DNA from: Paenibacillus sp. J5C2022
GTDB taxonomy: Bacteria > Bacillota > Bacilli > Paenibacillales > Paenibacillaceae
Assembly (NCBI RefSeq): GCF_025567625.1
Contig: NZ_JAOQJC010000027.1
Span: forward strand, 1 to 64,000
Reading direction: 5' to 3'
DNA length: 64,000 nt
Below, in pieces: positions 35,553-43,542 of the stretch. Made by a program: the position numbers and the translations under genes. The notes beneath the pieces are model-generated. The model did no database searches and had not been told where the DNA came from. It was given only the letters and a program-made list of their open reading frames with translations. Numbering within the stretch: the first letter of the stretch is position 1; each line of letters starts with the position of its first letter.

Positions 35553-36073
35553 GCATGAATCGAATCGTTCCGATCATGGCTCTGCTGTTCGTCCTTGAAG
35601 GCGCGCTTGTGCCCTGGCTTATTCCGGATAGTTTTGACGACCGTATCATACCGCACTTTATTTTTGTAATGGTTATTTTTGCCGCGCTGTATCGGGGGCG
35701 ATTTGCCTCGCTTATGATTGGCGCTGGCTTCGGCTTACTGCAGGACATCGTGTATTACGGACATATGCTCGGCGTTCATTTTTTCTTGATGGCGATTATA
35801 GGCTACTTCACGGGCTTGCTGCTGGAGAAGAAGAGAGTAACGCTGCTAATGGCGATATCGGTCGTCGGGCTGTGTTGCATCGTATACGATTCTGTCTTGT
35901 TCGGCATCTATTATGTGTTCCGCATTACCAATGCCTCCTATGCCTGGTCGCTCATCCATTACATTCTTCCAAGCTTGTTCTTGCAGCTGGCTTTCGCACT
36001 TGCGTTATACATTCCCCTGCGCCGCATGTTCCAATCCCGCATGTCGAATGGCGCTGACGACGAAGAAGAATGA
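35549..36073 (+). CDS. mreD: rod-shape-determining protein MreD
   Basis: A 174-residue integral membrane protein with five to six hydrophobic segments, the usual MreD size and profile. It begins MSMNRIVPIMALLFVLEGAL; the GxGLLQD-type motif appears as GFGLLQDIVYYG. It works with MreC and RodA in the elongasome. ATG 35549 overlaps the mreC stop; a second ATG lies two codons later. Confidence 0.94.
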   Translation: MSMNRIVPIMALLFVLEGALVPWLIPDSFDDRIIPHFIFVMVIFAALYRGRFASLMIGAGFGLLQDIVYYGHMLGVHFFLMAIIGYFTGLLLEKKRVTLLMAISVVGLCCIVYDSVLFGIYYVFRITNASYAWSLIHYILPSLFLQLAFALALYIPLRRMFQSRMSNGADDEEE

Positions 36074-36153
36074 GACAACCGGTAAAAATCTTCCCGGGAT
36101 GCAGGAATTGGCGGCGTCGGCCAAGAATTTTATAGGTTGGGGAGGGACGAGTC

Positions 36154-36807
36154 GTGGCCGATAAGCAACATATTATGATAAAAGGCGTAAAAGAAGGTCT
36201 GCTGTTCCTTCTCGATGATGAGTGCACATTCGAAGCCCTGCTTCAAGAACTGCGGCATAAGCTGGAGAAGACGCATCAACAACTGCTCTCCGGACCGTTA
36301 ATCCATGTTCACATCAAGCTGGGCGCAAGGGACGTGACAGATGAGCAGAAGGAACAATTAACGAGCATCATTCGAGCGCAAGGCAATCTGATGATCGGTT
36401 CAATAGAATCCAAGTCGTCAGGCGGGGCTGACGTTAACGATAAAGAGAAGCTGAAGGTCATGACTTGCATCGTCCGCTCCGGGCAGACCGTGGAGCATGA
36501 CGGAGACCTGCTTCTGATCGGAGATGTCAACCCAGGCGCCAGCTTGCTGTGCACCGGGGATATATATGTGCTGGGAGCGCTGCGGGGTATGGCGCATGCC
36601 GGAACCGGCGGACGCGAAGATGTCATTATTGCTACATCGCTCATGCGCCCAACGCAGCTTCGCATCGGCGATGTCGTAAGCAGGCCGCCGGAGGAATGGG
36701 CCACGGGCGACGCATCCATGGAGTTCGCTTATTTGAACGAAGGCACAATGCAGATCGACAAGCTGTCTCAGCTTTATCGCATCAGGCAGAAGCCGATTCC
36801 TTTTTAA
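36154..36807 (+). CDS. minC: septum site-determining protein MinC
   Basis: MinC blocks FtsZ assembly away from mid-cell. The 217-residue product has an N-terminal FtsZ-inhibitory domain (1-100) and a C-terminal beta-helix domain that binds MinD (about 110-205, VEHDGDLLLIGDVNPGA, GDIYVLGALRGMAHAG). It starts at GTG 36154 behind GGGGAGGGA. A structured intergenic element separates it from minD. Confidence 0.95.
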   Translation: MADKQHIMIKGVKEGLLFLLDDECTFEALLQELRHKLEKTHQQLLSGPLIHVHIKLGARDVTDEQKEQLTSIIRAQGNLMIGSIESKSSGGADVNDKEKLKVMTCIVRSGQTVEHDGDLLLIGDVNPGASLLCTGDIYVLGALRGMAHAGTGGREDVIIATSLMRPTQLRIGDVVSRPPEEWATGDASMEFAYLNEGTMQIDKLSQLYRIRQKPIPF

Positions 36808-36830
36808 ACATTATAGAGTTGATCAGTTTC

Positions 36831-36900
36831 GGGGTCCCCGCAAAGTACCTGGGTAAGCTTCGAAGAGAAGCCCCACTTTGTGGGGATATTTAAAGGGGTG
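36831..36900 (+). other. two-state RNA hairpin element between minC and minD
   Basis: CCCCGCAAAGT (36836-36846) can pair with ACTTTGTGGGG (36875-36885) over 11 bp with one G-U, enclosing a hairpin GCTTC/GAAGC (36857-36871). Alternatively the 3' half forms its own hairpin CCCCAC/GTGGGG (36871-36885). The two states exclude each other. The minD ribosome-binding site AAAGGGGTG follows at 36892-36900. There is no T-run, so it is not a simple terminator. Confidence 0.5.
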
Positions 36901-36906
36901 TAGAGT

Positions 36907-37698
36907 ATGGGAGAAGCGATTGTAGTAACTTCGGGCAAAGGAGGCGTCGGCAAAACGACGACAACGGCCAATATCGGAACGGCTCTTGCCTTGCTTGGAA
37001 AGAAGGTATGCCTGGTCGATACGGATATCGGGCTTCGCAATCTCGATGTCGTGATGGGCCTGGAAAATCGGATCATCTACGATCTGATCGACGTAACGGA
37101 GGGACGCTGCAGGCTGAATCAGGCGCTTGTGAAGGATAAGCGCTTCGAGGAGCTCTACATGCTGCCGGCCGCTCAGACGAAGGATAAGGATGCGGTAAAG
37201 CCTGAACAGATCCGGAAGATTGTGCAGGAGCTGAAAAATGAGCATGACTATGTTCTGATCGACTGCCCTGCAGGCATCGAGCACGGGTTCCGCAACGCCA
37301 TTGCCGGTGCGGATCACGCCATCGTCGTGACGACGCCGGAGAATGCCGCCGTACGGGACGCCGACCGTGTTATCGGCCTTCTGGAGGGGGAGAAGATTCC
37401 ATCCAAGCTGGTTATTAACCGTATACGTCAGAAAATGGTCAAGAACGGCGAGATGCTGGATGTGGATGAAATATGCCAAGTGCTGTCGATTGACCTCGTT
37501 GGCATTGTGCCGGATGATGAGAAAGTGATCTCCGCCGCCAATAACGGCGAGCCGACGGTGATGAATCCGGCATCGCGTGCGGCTATCGCCTATCGGAATA
37601 TTGCGCGGCGCATTTTAGGAGATATGGTTCCGCTAATGGTGCTGGACGAGAAGGTTGGTGCCTTCAAGCGGTTCCGCAAGTTTTTTGGAATAGGATGA
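36907..37698 (+). CDS. minD: septum site-determining ATPase MinD
   Basis: MinD is the membrane-bound ATPase that recruits MinC. The 263-residue product has the deviant Walker A GKGGVGKTTTTANIGTAL, DTDIGLRNLDVVMGLENR, DYVLIDCPAGIEHGFRNA and the amphipathic C-terminal membrane helix (AFKRFRKFFGIG). The ribosome-binding site AAAGGGGTG ends 6 bases before ATG. Confidence 0.98.
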   Translation: MGEAIVVTSGKGGVGKTTTTANIGTALALLGKKVCLVDTDIGLRNLDVVMGLENRIIYDLIDVTEGRCRLNQALVKDKRFEELYMLPAAQTKDKDAVKPEQIRKIVQELKNEHDYVLIDCPAGIEHGFRNAIAGADHAIVVTTPENAAVRDADRVIGLLEGEKIPSKLVINRIRQKMVKNGEMLDVDEICQVLSIDLVGIVPDDEKVISAANNGEPTVMNPASRAAIAYRNIARRILGDMVPLMVLDEKVGAFKRFRKFFGIG

Positions 37699-37705
37699 TG
37701 GCTTC

Positions 37706-38854
37706 GTGCTGAATAAACTGAAGAAGCTGGACTGGGGCATACTCCTAATCCTGGGTCTGCTAATGGCCGTCAGTGTCGTAGCCATTCACAGCGCAACAGC
37801 GTTTACACCCAAGTACAGCGGCAGTGTAGTGAAGCAGCTGATGTTCTACGGATTGGGATTTGGAGTTGCCATTGTATCTGTATTGTTCGACTATCGTATT
37901 GTGCTGAAGCTCTGGCATGTCATGTACGGCGTTGGAATCGCCTTGCTAATCGCGGTCTATTTCTTCGGCGGCATCGTTAATGGGGCGAAAGGCTGGTTCA
38001 GACTGGGCGCTTTCTCCTTCCAGCCTGCGGAAATCGTCAAAATCATTCTTATTATCGGAATAGCCTACTTGATGGGTAAGCGGCAAGGCGACAAGCTGAA
38101 TTTCTCGCAGGATTTGCTGCCGATCGGCGCGTTCGCTTTCTTGCCGTTCCTGCTCGTTATGATTCAGCCGGATCTCGGCAATGCGATCATCTACCTGGTC
38201 ATCGTGGTCGGCATGCTATGGATTGGCAATGTGAAGTATACCCATGTATTGATCGGAATTACCGCTCTCGTGGCGGGACTTGTATTGTTCGTCATGCTGT
38301 TCAACATGTTCAATGAGCAGATCTACAACTACTTGGATAATGCGGAAAAAACACATTGGTACGACCGAATCAATACGTTCATTAATCCGAACGAAGCCAG
38401 CGCCGACGCACGCCATCAATCGGAAAATGCGATGATTGCGATTGGCTCGGGCGGACTGAGCGGCGATGGCTTCCTTCAGGGAGACATGAAAAATGGCGGA
38501 TTTATTCCCTATACGTATTCCGATTCCATATTCGTCGTCATCGGCGAGGAGTTCGGATTCCAGGGTTCGGCGATATTGCTCATGCTGTACTTCCTGCTTA
38601 TATACCGAATGATTATGATTGCATTCAAGTGCTACGACCGCCGGGCATCCTATATCATTATCGGCATTGTGTCGATGTTCGTCTTCCAAGTGTTCCAGAA
38701 CATCGGCATGATGATCGGCTTAATGCCGATTACGGGCATTACACTGCCCTTCGTCAGCTATGGCGGCACGTCGCTGCTGCTCAATATGCTGTCTATCGGA
38801 CTTGTGCTAAGCATTAAAGCACATCAGGAAGTATATGAGCTGGTGGCGGATTAG
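37706..38854 (+). CDS. rodA: RodA, SEDS peptidoglycan polymerase
   Basis: RodA is the glycosyltransferase of the elongasome. The 382-residue product has about ten membrane helices and the SEDS signatures NGAKGWFRLGAFSFQPAEIVK and FVSYGGTSLLLNMLSIGLVLSI. The start is GTG 37706. It sits directly after minD, an arrangement not found in B. subtilis. The mre-min-rod transcript probably ends at the hairpin at 38877-38915. Confidence 0.95.
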   Translation: MLNKLKKLDWGILLILGLLMAVSVVAIHSATAFTPKYSGSVVKQLMFYGLGFGVAIVSVLFDYRIVLKLWHVMYGVGIALLIAVYFFGGIVNGAKGWFRLGAFSFQPAEIVKIILIIGIAYLMGKRQGDKLNFSQDLLPIGAFAFLPFLLVMIQPDLGNAIIYLVIVVGMLWIGNVKYTHVLIGITALVAGLVLFVMLFNMFNEQIYNYLDNAEKTHWYDRINTFINPNEASADARHQSENAMIAIGSGGLSGDGFLQGDMKNGGFIPYTYSDSIFVVIGEEFGFQGSAILLMLYFLLIYRMIMIAFKCYDRRASYIIIGIVSMFVFQVFQNIGMMIGLMPITGITLPFVSYGGTSLLLNMLSIGLVLSIKAHQEVYELVAD

Positions 38855-38876
38855 CAAAATATAGGGAAGCATGAAA

Positions 38877-38915
38877 GAGGCGGTGCGGGTATGGAATTCC
38901 CGACACCGCCTCTTT
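38877..38915 (+). terminator. terminator-like hairpin after rodA
   Basis: Stem GAGGCGGTG...CACCGCCTC with inner CGGG/CCCG and one bulged A, followed by TTTA. It separates rodA from the spoIVF operon. Confidence 0.7.
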
Positions 38916-38956
38916 ACTATTGATGCAAGGAAGTGCACCGTTCGTCCAGGCATCTC

Positions 38957-38986
38957 GCATACTTGTCCCGGCTTCTTCATACATAT
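38957..38986 (+). promoter_or_regulatory. sigma-E promoter of spoIVFA-spoIVFB
   Basis: GCATACT (38957-38963), exactly 14 bp, CATACATAT (38978-38986). This is close to the sigma-E consensus in both boxes, and the spoIVF operon of B. subtilis is sigma-E dependent. Confidence 0.8.
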
Positions 38987-39042
38987 GTTGTAACTATTCT
39001 GTAAGGAACATACGGCATATAACGAAGAGGGAGGACGAGGAT

Positions 39043-40107
39043 ATGGGAACAAGAGACGATGTGAAGAAACGCCGTCAGCACAAGATAGAAAGCTTAACCC
39101 GCCAATACGCCGACCGGACGGCACGGGTGGAAGCGGAAAGGCCCGATGAGCCGGACTGGGAACGAATCTCGCATAATGGAGCCTTCTACCGGGAGGAAGA
39201 CGCGATTCACAAGCCGATCGGCATGAGTGCGACTGGCTATGCGAGCAAGGAAAAAAACAGGATGCTGTTCGATCAGGCACAAGGCGGCAAGCGCGAACGG
39301 CAATCGTTCGAAGAATCGGAGGGACGGACCGGCACGTCGCATAGCGGGGCGAGGCTCGTCGATCCCGAATTGGAATGGAAGCGGAATCCAAATCCATGGG
39401 AGAGATGGGGGGAGTACTCTGACAGAGGCGGAACGCAGGGGAGAAGCGTCGGACTGCGAGACCATTACGAGCCTGAACCGCCATATCCGCAGAGAGGTCA
39501 TCACTTTCGAAAGCAGCTTGTACGAAAGTTCGCCATTGCAATCGTGCTGTTCATTGCAGTGTGGGGAATCTTCCAATGGCAGCATCCCTGGACCGTGAAG
39601 GCGCAGACGGTGGTAAAGGAAGCGCTGACGGAGGAGATAGACTTCGCGGCGGTCGCCGGCTGGTACAAAAGCGTGTTCGCGGGTGCGCCTTCCTTCATCC
39701 CTATATTCAAGGACAGCAATAATGAGGCAATCGGTGTAGACGGGAAGATGAAGACGACGGTCGTCTCGCCGTTGGAAGGCGGCGTGCTGCTGCGCACGTT
39801 CGCCGAACTGCTCAACGGGATCGAGCTCGCCGGCGATTCCGGGGCACAGGTTGTAGCCGCGGAGCGCGGGAGAGTGGTCATGGTGTCACGAGCTGGAGAC
39901 AGCGTGCTGCTGCAGCACGCCGGCAGCCGAATGACCATATACGGCAAGCTGGGGAGCAGTGATGTAAAGGTGGACGATTGGGTCGAAGCGGGGGACGTCA
40001 TCGGCGTTTTGAGAGAGGCACCGGAAGAAGGCCACAGCCCGCTCTATTTCGCCATCAAGCAAGACAATCAGTATGTTGATCCCGTAGGTGTGATTCCTCT
40101 TGATTAA
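39043..40107 (+). CDS. spoIVFA: SpoIVFA, regulator of the sigma-K processing protease
   Basis: SpoIVFA holds SpoIVFB in an inhibited complex with BofA in the outer forespore membrane. The 354-residue product has a long charged cytoplasmic N-terminal region (1-160), one membrane helix (about 166-183, FAIAIVLFIAVWGIFQW) and a degenerate M23/LytM-like domain at the C terminus (VVAAERGRVVMVSRAGDSV, WVEAGDVIGVL). The metal-binding histidines of active M23 enzymes are not conserved. The N-terminal region is longer than in B. subtilis SpoIVFA. ATG 39043 follows GGGAGGACGAGG; the upstream extension of the frame contains the promoter and is excluded. Confidence 0.92.
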   Translation: MGTRDDVKKRRQHKIESLTRQYADRTARVEAERPDEPDWERISHNGAFYREEDAIHKPIGMSATGYASKEKNRMLFDQAQGGKRERQSFEESEGRTGTSHSGARLVDPELEWKRNPNPWERWGEYSDRGGTQGRSVGLRDHYEPEPPYPQRGHHFRKQLVRKFAIAIVLFIAVWGIFQWQHPWTVKAQTVVKEALTEEIDFAAVAGWYKSVFAGAPSFIPIFKDSNNEAIGVDGKMKTTVVSPLEGGVLLRTFAELLNGIELAGDSGAQVVAAERGRVVMVSRAGDSVLLQHAGSRMTIYGKLGSSDVKVDDWVEAGDVIGVLREAPEEGHSPLYFAIKQDNQYVDPVGVIPLD

Positions 40108-40981
40108 ATGGCGCGGCATTCGCTGGTCCATCCATCCGTTATTCGTACTGATCATGGTGGCCTCCGCCGTAACGGGCTACTTCGCGGAGTTGATTACGCT
40201 ATTCATCATCGTGCTCGTTCATGAGATGGGACATGTTCTGGTGGCGAGAAGCCTGGGATGGACTGTCAAGGAAGTGAAGCTTCTGCCGTTCGGCGGAGTC
40301 GCCGAAGTCGAGGAGGCGGGCGGTGCAAGCGCCAAGGAAGATGCAATTGTCGCCATTGCCGGCCCGCTGCAGAACGTCTGGATGGCGGCCGCTGCCTGGG
40401 GCTGTGGCGCGTTTGGCATTTGGGATGCTGAATGGGCCCAATATGTAATGATGGCCAATGTCATTATCGGTTCATTCAATCTGCTGCCGATTCATCCGCT
40501 GGACGGAGGCAAGCTGATGCAGTCTCTGTTAAGTTATTTTCTTCATTACTACCAAGCGCTGCTGTGGACCGCCAGAATCAGCTTGACGCTTAGCGGCGCG
40601 ATGACGCTGTCCGCTTTATTGCCCGTCCTGCTGCACGGAGAAGGCGTCCAGCTCAACCTGTTTATTATTGGCGTTTTTCTGATCGCGTCGAATTGGACGT
40701 ACATGAGGCATGTTCCATTTCTATTCTATCGGTTCCTGGTGCAGCGGGAACGGCTTGCGAGACGCTTAACGGAACTGGGCAGGGAAGCCAGCCCGTTGAT
40801 CGTGCAAGGAGGACAATCCGTGCTGTCCGTGGCACGCCGCTTCAATCGGGAGAGATATCATCTGGTGTATGTGTTGGAGCCCGCTGCGAAGGAATTGAGG
40901 GTGCTGGCTGAAGAGGCGATTGTAGCGGGGTGCTTGTCCGGCGAGAATCCAGGTCGTGCAGTGTCGGAGCTTTTGCGTTAG
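40100..40981 (+). CDS. spoIVFB: SpoIVFB, intramembrane site-2 metalloprotease
   Basis: SpoIVFB cleaves pro-sigma-K in the mother cell. The 293-residue product is a multi-pass S2P protease with the zinc motif HEMGH (His41, Glu42, His45) and the second motif NLLPIHPLDGGK with Asp135. A cytoplasmic C-terminal CBS-like region (about 225-293) follows. It starts at TTG 40100 inside the end of spoIVFA, with an 8-base overlap implying translational coupling. Confidence 0.95.
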   Translation: MIKWRGIRWSIHPLFVLIMVASAVTGYFAELITLFIIVLVHEMGHVLVARSLGWTVKEVKLLPFGGVAEVEEAGGASAKEDAIVAIAGPLQNVWMAAAAWGCGAFGIWDAEWAQYVMMANVIIGSFNLLPIHPLDGGKLMQSLLSYFLHYYQALLWTARISLTLSGAMTLSALLPVLLHGEGVQLNLFIIGVFLIASNWTYMRHVPFLFYRFLVQRERLARRLTELGREASPLIVQGGQSVLSVARRFNRERYHLVYVLEPAAKELRVLAEEAIVAGCLSGENPGRAVSELLR

Positions 40982-41013
40982 AATAGTAGGAAAGAGGATC
41001 GGGAGGAACGTTA

Positions 41014-42225
41014 ATGAAGCAAATGCTTGTGCAAGTGGACGGCGACAGAATACAAACCGCTGTTCTGCAGGATGGCAAGCTAATCGATTTTCATCTGGAG
41101 ACCAGCCATAGCGCAAGCCTTGTCGGCAACATATACCGGGGCAAGGTCGTCAACGTGCTGCCCGGCATGGAGGCGGCCTTCATCGATATCGGTCTGGCCA
41201 AAAACGCCTTCCTGTATATCAATGATCTGCTCCATCCCAATCTGGACAAGCAGCCCGGCCATAAACCTTCCATTGCGGATACCGTCCGCCCCGGGGAGGA
41301 GCTTATGGTGCAAGTCGTGAAAGACCCCATTCGCGGTAAGGGAGCCCGTGTGACGACGCACTTCAACCTGGCGGGACGCTGGCTTGCGTATATGCCGTCT
41401 GCAGATTATGTGGCCGTCTCCAAAAAAATTGACGACGATGCGGAGCGGGAACGGCTGAAAGAAATCGGCGAATCGCTGCGGACCGGTGAAGAAGGCATCG
41501 TTATGCGCACGGCTGCGTCCGGTGCGGAGCAAGAGGCGCTGAGCGGCGATGCGAAGCGGCTGCGCAAGCTGTGGTTAGCGATATTGGCCGCGAACGAGAC
41601 GGCAGCTGCACCGGCGCTGCTCCATGCCGAAGACGGCTTGCTGCAGCGGGGTGTACGCGATTATTTCACGATGGACCTGGATGAAATATGGGCGGACAGG
41701 TCCGACAAGCTGGAGGAGATTGCTGCAATGCTCGGCACGATTGCGCCGTCCCGAAGAGAGCGGCTTAGGCTGTATCGGACGCGGGGCGGACTGCTTCAGC
41801 ATTATGGCGTCTGGCAGCAGCTCGAAGAGGCATTCGCTCGTCGGATACCGCTGGACAGCGGCGGCTACCTCATATGGGAGGAGACCGAGGCGCTGACGGT
41901 CATCGATGTGAATACGGGAGGCTACACCGGTACGGCTAGCCTGGAGGACACCGTGTTCCGGACCAATACGGAAGCTGCGACACTTATACTGCGATTGCTC
42001 AGAATCAGGGATACGGGCGGCATTGTCATTGTCGATTTCATCGACATGGAGCGGGAGTCGAACAGGCAGAGCATCTTTCAAAGCATGGTGCAGGAGGCGC
42101 GCAAGGATGCCGCCAAGTGCACGGTCGTCGGCTGGACCCGGCTCGGCTTGATGGAGTTGACCCGCAAGAAAGCGCGGAGCAGCAGCGTCAGAGAACTGAT
42201 TGGCGCGCCGCGGCGGCCGCTCTAG
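41014..42225 (+). CDS. rng: RNase E/G family ribonuclease
   Basis: An endoribonuclease of the RNase G type. The 403-residue product has an S1 domain inserted in the N-terminal part (about 35-120, NIYRGKVVNVLPGMEAAFIDIG), the 5'-sensor region, and the DNase I-like catalytic motifs IDVNTGGYTG and GGIVIVDFIDM that hold the metal-binding aspartates. It ends KARSSSVRELIGAPRRPL and lacks the CPxCxG zinc-link found at this point in most RNase E/G proteins. B. subtilis has no RNase E/G and uses RNase Y; Paenibacillaceae often have this gene beside rplU. The ribosome-binding site is GGGAGGA. Confidence 0.92.
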   Translation: MKQMLVQVDGDRIQTAVLQDGKLIDFHLETSHSASLVGNIYRGKVVNVLPGMEAAFIDIGLAKNAFLYINDLLHPNLDKQPGHKPSIADTVRPGEELMVQVVKDPIRGKGARVTTHFNLAGRWLAYMPSADYVAVSKKIDDDAERERLKEIGESLRTGEEGIVMRTAASGAEQEALSGDAKRLRKLWLAILAANETAAAPALLHAEDGLLQRGVRDYFTMDLDEIWADRSDKLEEIAAMLGTIAPSRRERLRLYRTRGGLLQHYGVWQQLEEAFARRIPLDSGGYLIWEETEALTVIDVNTGGYTGTASLEDTVFRTNTEAATLILRLLRIRDTGGIVIVDFIDMERESNRQSIFQSMVQEARKDAAKCTVVGWTRLGLMELTRKKARSSSVRELIGAPRRPL

Positions 42226-42234
42226 TAAATTATC

Positions 42235-42263
42235 TTGCCATAGGCTATTATATATGATAAACT
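42235..42263 (+). promoter_or_regulatory. probable sigma-A promoter of rplU
   Basis: -35 TTGCCA (42235-42240), 17-bp spacer, -10 TAAACT (42258-42263), about 130 bases before rplU and upstream of the L21 leader. Confidence 0.45.
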
Positions 42264-42295
42264 GTTTTGGTGTATGTTTCTCATGTTGACATGAG

Positions 42296-42375
42296 ACATG
42301 TGCCGGTACCGCTCGGATCGGGTAGACAAAGCGCGGCTCATACCGCCACCTGAATTAGGCGAGTCTTCGTAGAAT
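42296..42375 (+). ncRNA. ribosomal protein L21 leader
   Basis: The segment around GCTCGGATCGGGTAGAC, GCGCGGCTCATACCGCCACC and TGAATTAGGCGAGTCTTCG resembles the L21 leader found before rplU in Bacillota, recognised by eye. It is thought to let L21 control its own operon. It ends just before the ribosome-binding site AAGGAGGTG. Confidence 0.75.
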
Positions 42376-42392
42376 AAGGAGGTGCACCGAAT

Positions 42393-42704
42393 ATGTTCGC
42401 AATTATTGAAACTGGCGGCAAGCAATACAAAGTTCAAGAGGGCGATGTGATCTACATCGAGAAGCTTGAAGGCGGCGAAGGCGAAAGCGTTACTTTCGAC
42501 CGCGTGCTGGCTGTATCCGGCAAGGACGGTCTGGTGGCAGGTTCCCCTGTTGTGTCCGGCGCTAGCGTCACTGGCAAAGTGGAGAAGCACGGCAAAGGCC
42601 AGAAGATCATCGTTTACAAGTACAAGGCGAAAAAGAACTACCGTCGCAAGCAAGGTCATCGTCAGCCTTACACGAAAGTAACGATCGAGAAAATCCAGGC
42701 GTAA
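42393..42704 (+). CDS. rplU: 50S ribosomal protein L21
   Basis: A 103-residue L21 with MFAIIETGGKQYKVQEGDVI and the C-terminal signature KNYRRKQGHRQPYTKVTIEKI. It binds 23S rRNA. The ribosome-binding site AAGGAGGTG is strong. First gene of the rplU-prp-rpmA operon. Confidence 0.99.
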   Translation: MFAIIETGGKQYKVQEGDVIYIEKLEGGEGESVTFDRVLAVSGKDGLVAGSPVVSGASVTGKVEKHGKGQKIIVYKYKAKKNYRRKQGHRQPYTKVTIEKIQA

Positions 42705-42717
42705 GAGGATTGTTCCG

Positions 42718-43053
42718 ATGATAAACGTTAGCATCGTGAGAAGCGGCGAGCAAAGACGCATCGTATCGTTCGCCATTACGGGACATGCCAAGTATGCAAA
42801 GCCCGGCAAGGATATTGTATGTGCAGGAGTGTCGGCCGTATCGGTAGGCACTGTCAACGCGATTGAAACTTTGGCGGGGGTTCAGCTTCCGGCACAGATG
42901 CAGAACGGCTGGCTGTCCTCGGAAATTCCGGAGCTTCCGGATGCCGATCTCGACGGCAAGGTGCAGCTGCTTCTTGAATCCATGCTTGTGATGCTGGATA
43001 CCATCGTTCAATCATACGGCAAGTATGTCGCTATCCGCGAAGAGAAGCTGTAA
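42718..43053 (+). CDS. prp: ribosomal-processing cysteine protease Prp (YsxB)
   Basis: Prp removes the N-terminal extension of ribosomal protein L27. The 111-residue product has the His23 (TGHAKYAKPG) and Cys35 (KDIVCAGVSAVS) pair of the family. It lies between rplU and rpmA, and the L27 here carries the matching extension, so it very likely cleaves it. ATG 42718 follows GAGGATT. Confidence 0.95.
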   Translation: MINVSIVRSGEQRRIVSFAITGHAKYAKPGKDIVCAGVSAVSVGTVNAIETLAGVQLPAQMQNGWLSSEIPELPDADLDGKVQLLLESMLVMLDTIVQSYGKYVAIREEKL

Positions 43054-43103
43054 GCTTCCTGCCACGGTGCGGCATAAGTAACTATCGGAAGGAGGAACAT
43101 CTC

Positions 43104-43415
43104 ATGTTGAAACTGAATCTTCAGTTGTTCGCTTCCAAGAAGGGCGTAGGTTCCACGAAGAACGGACGCGACTCCCAATCCAAGCGCCTTGGCGCTAAGC
43201 GTGCGGACGGTCAAATCGTATCCGGCGGCAGCATTCTGTATCGCCAGCGCGGAACGAAGATCCATCCCGGAACGAACGTAGGCATCGGCAAGGACGACAC
43301 GCTGTACGCGAAAGTGGACGGCGTAGTGAAATTCGAGCGTTGGGGACGCGAGCGCAAGAAAGTGAGCGTATACCCGGTTGAACAGGCTCCTGTAGCCGCA
43401 GCAGTGGAAGTATAA
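43104..43415 (+). CDS. rpmA: 50S ribosomal protein L27 with cleavable N-terminal extension
   Basis: A 103-residue L27. The first nine residues, MLKLNLQLF, are the Bacillota extension cut by Prp after Phe9 before ASKKGVGSTKNGRDS. Mature L27 reaches into the peptidyl transferase centre, so removal is essential in Staphylococcus. The ribosome-binding site AAGGAGGA is strong and a terminator follows. Confidence 0.99.
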   Translation: MLKLNLQLFASKKGVGSTKNGRDSQSKRLGAKRADGQIVSGGSILYRQRGTKIHPGTNVGIGKDDTLYAKVDGVVKFERWGRERKKVSVYPVEQAPVAAAVEV

Positions 43416-43424
43416 TGCACATAG

Positions 43425-43470
43425 GAAAAGCCTCGGCCGACAACGCTTGGTCCGGGGCTTTTCGTTTTTT
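43425..43470 (+). terminator. Rho-independent terminator of the rplU operon
   Basis: Stem GAAAAGCC...GGCTTTTC with inner TCGG/CCGG pairing, then CG and six T, 10 bases after the rpmA stop. Confidence 0.88.
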
Positions 43471-43542
43471 GGTAATGACCGGGCAGACCCGGCATGTTAT
43501 ACTGGATAAGCTAGGAAATTAGACGAAGGTAGGGTTCGTGCA

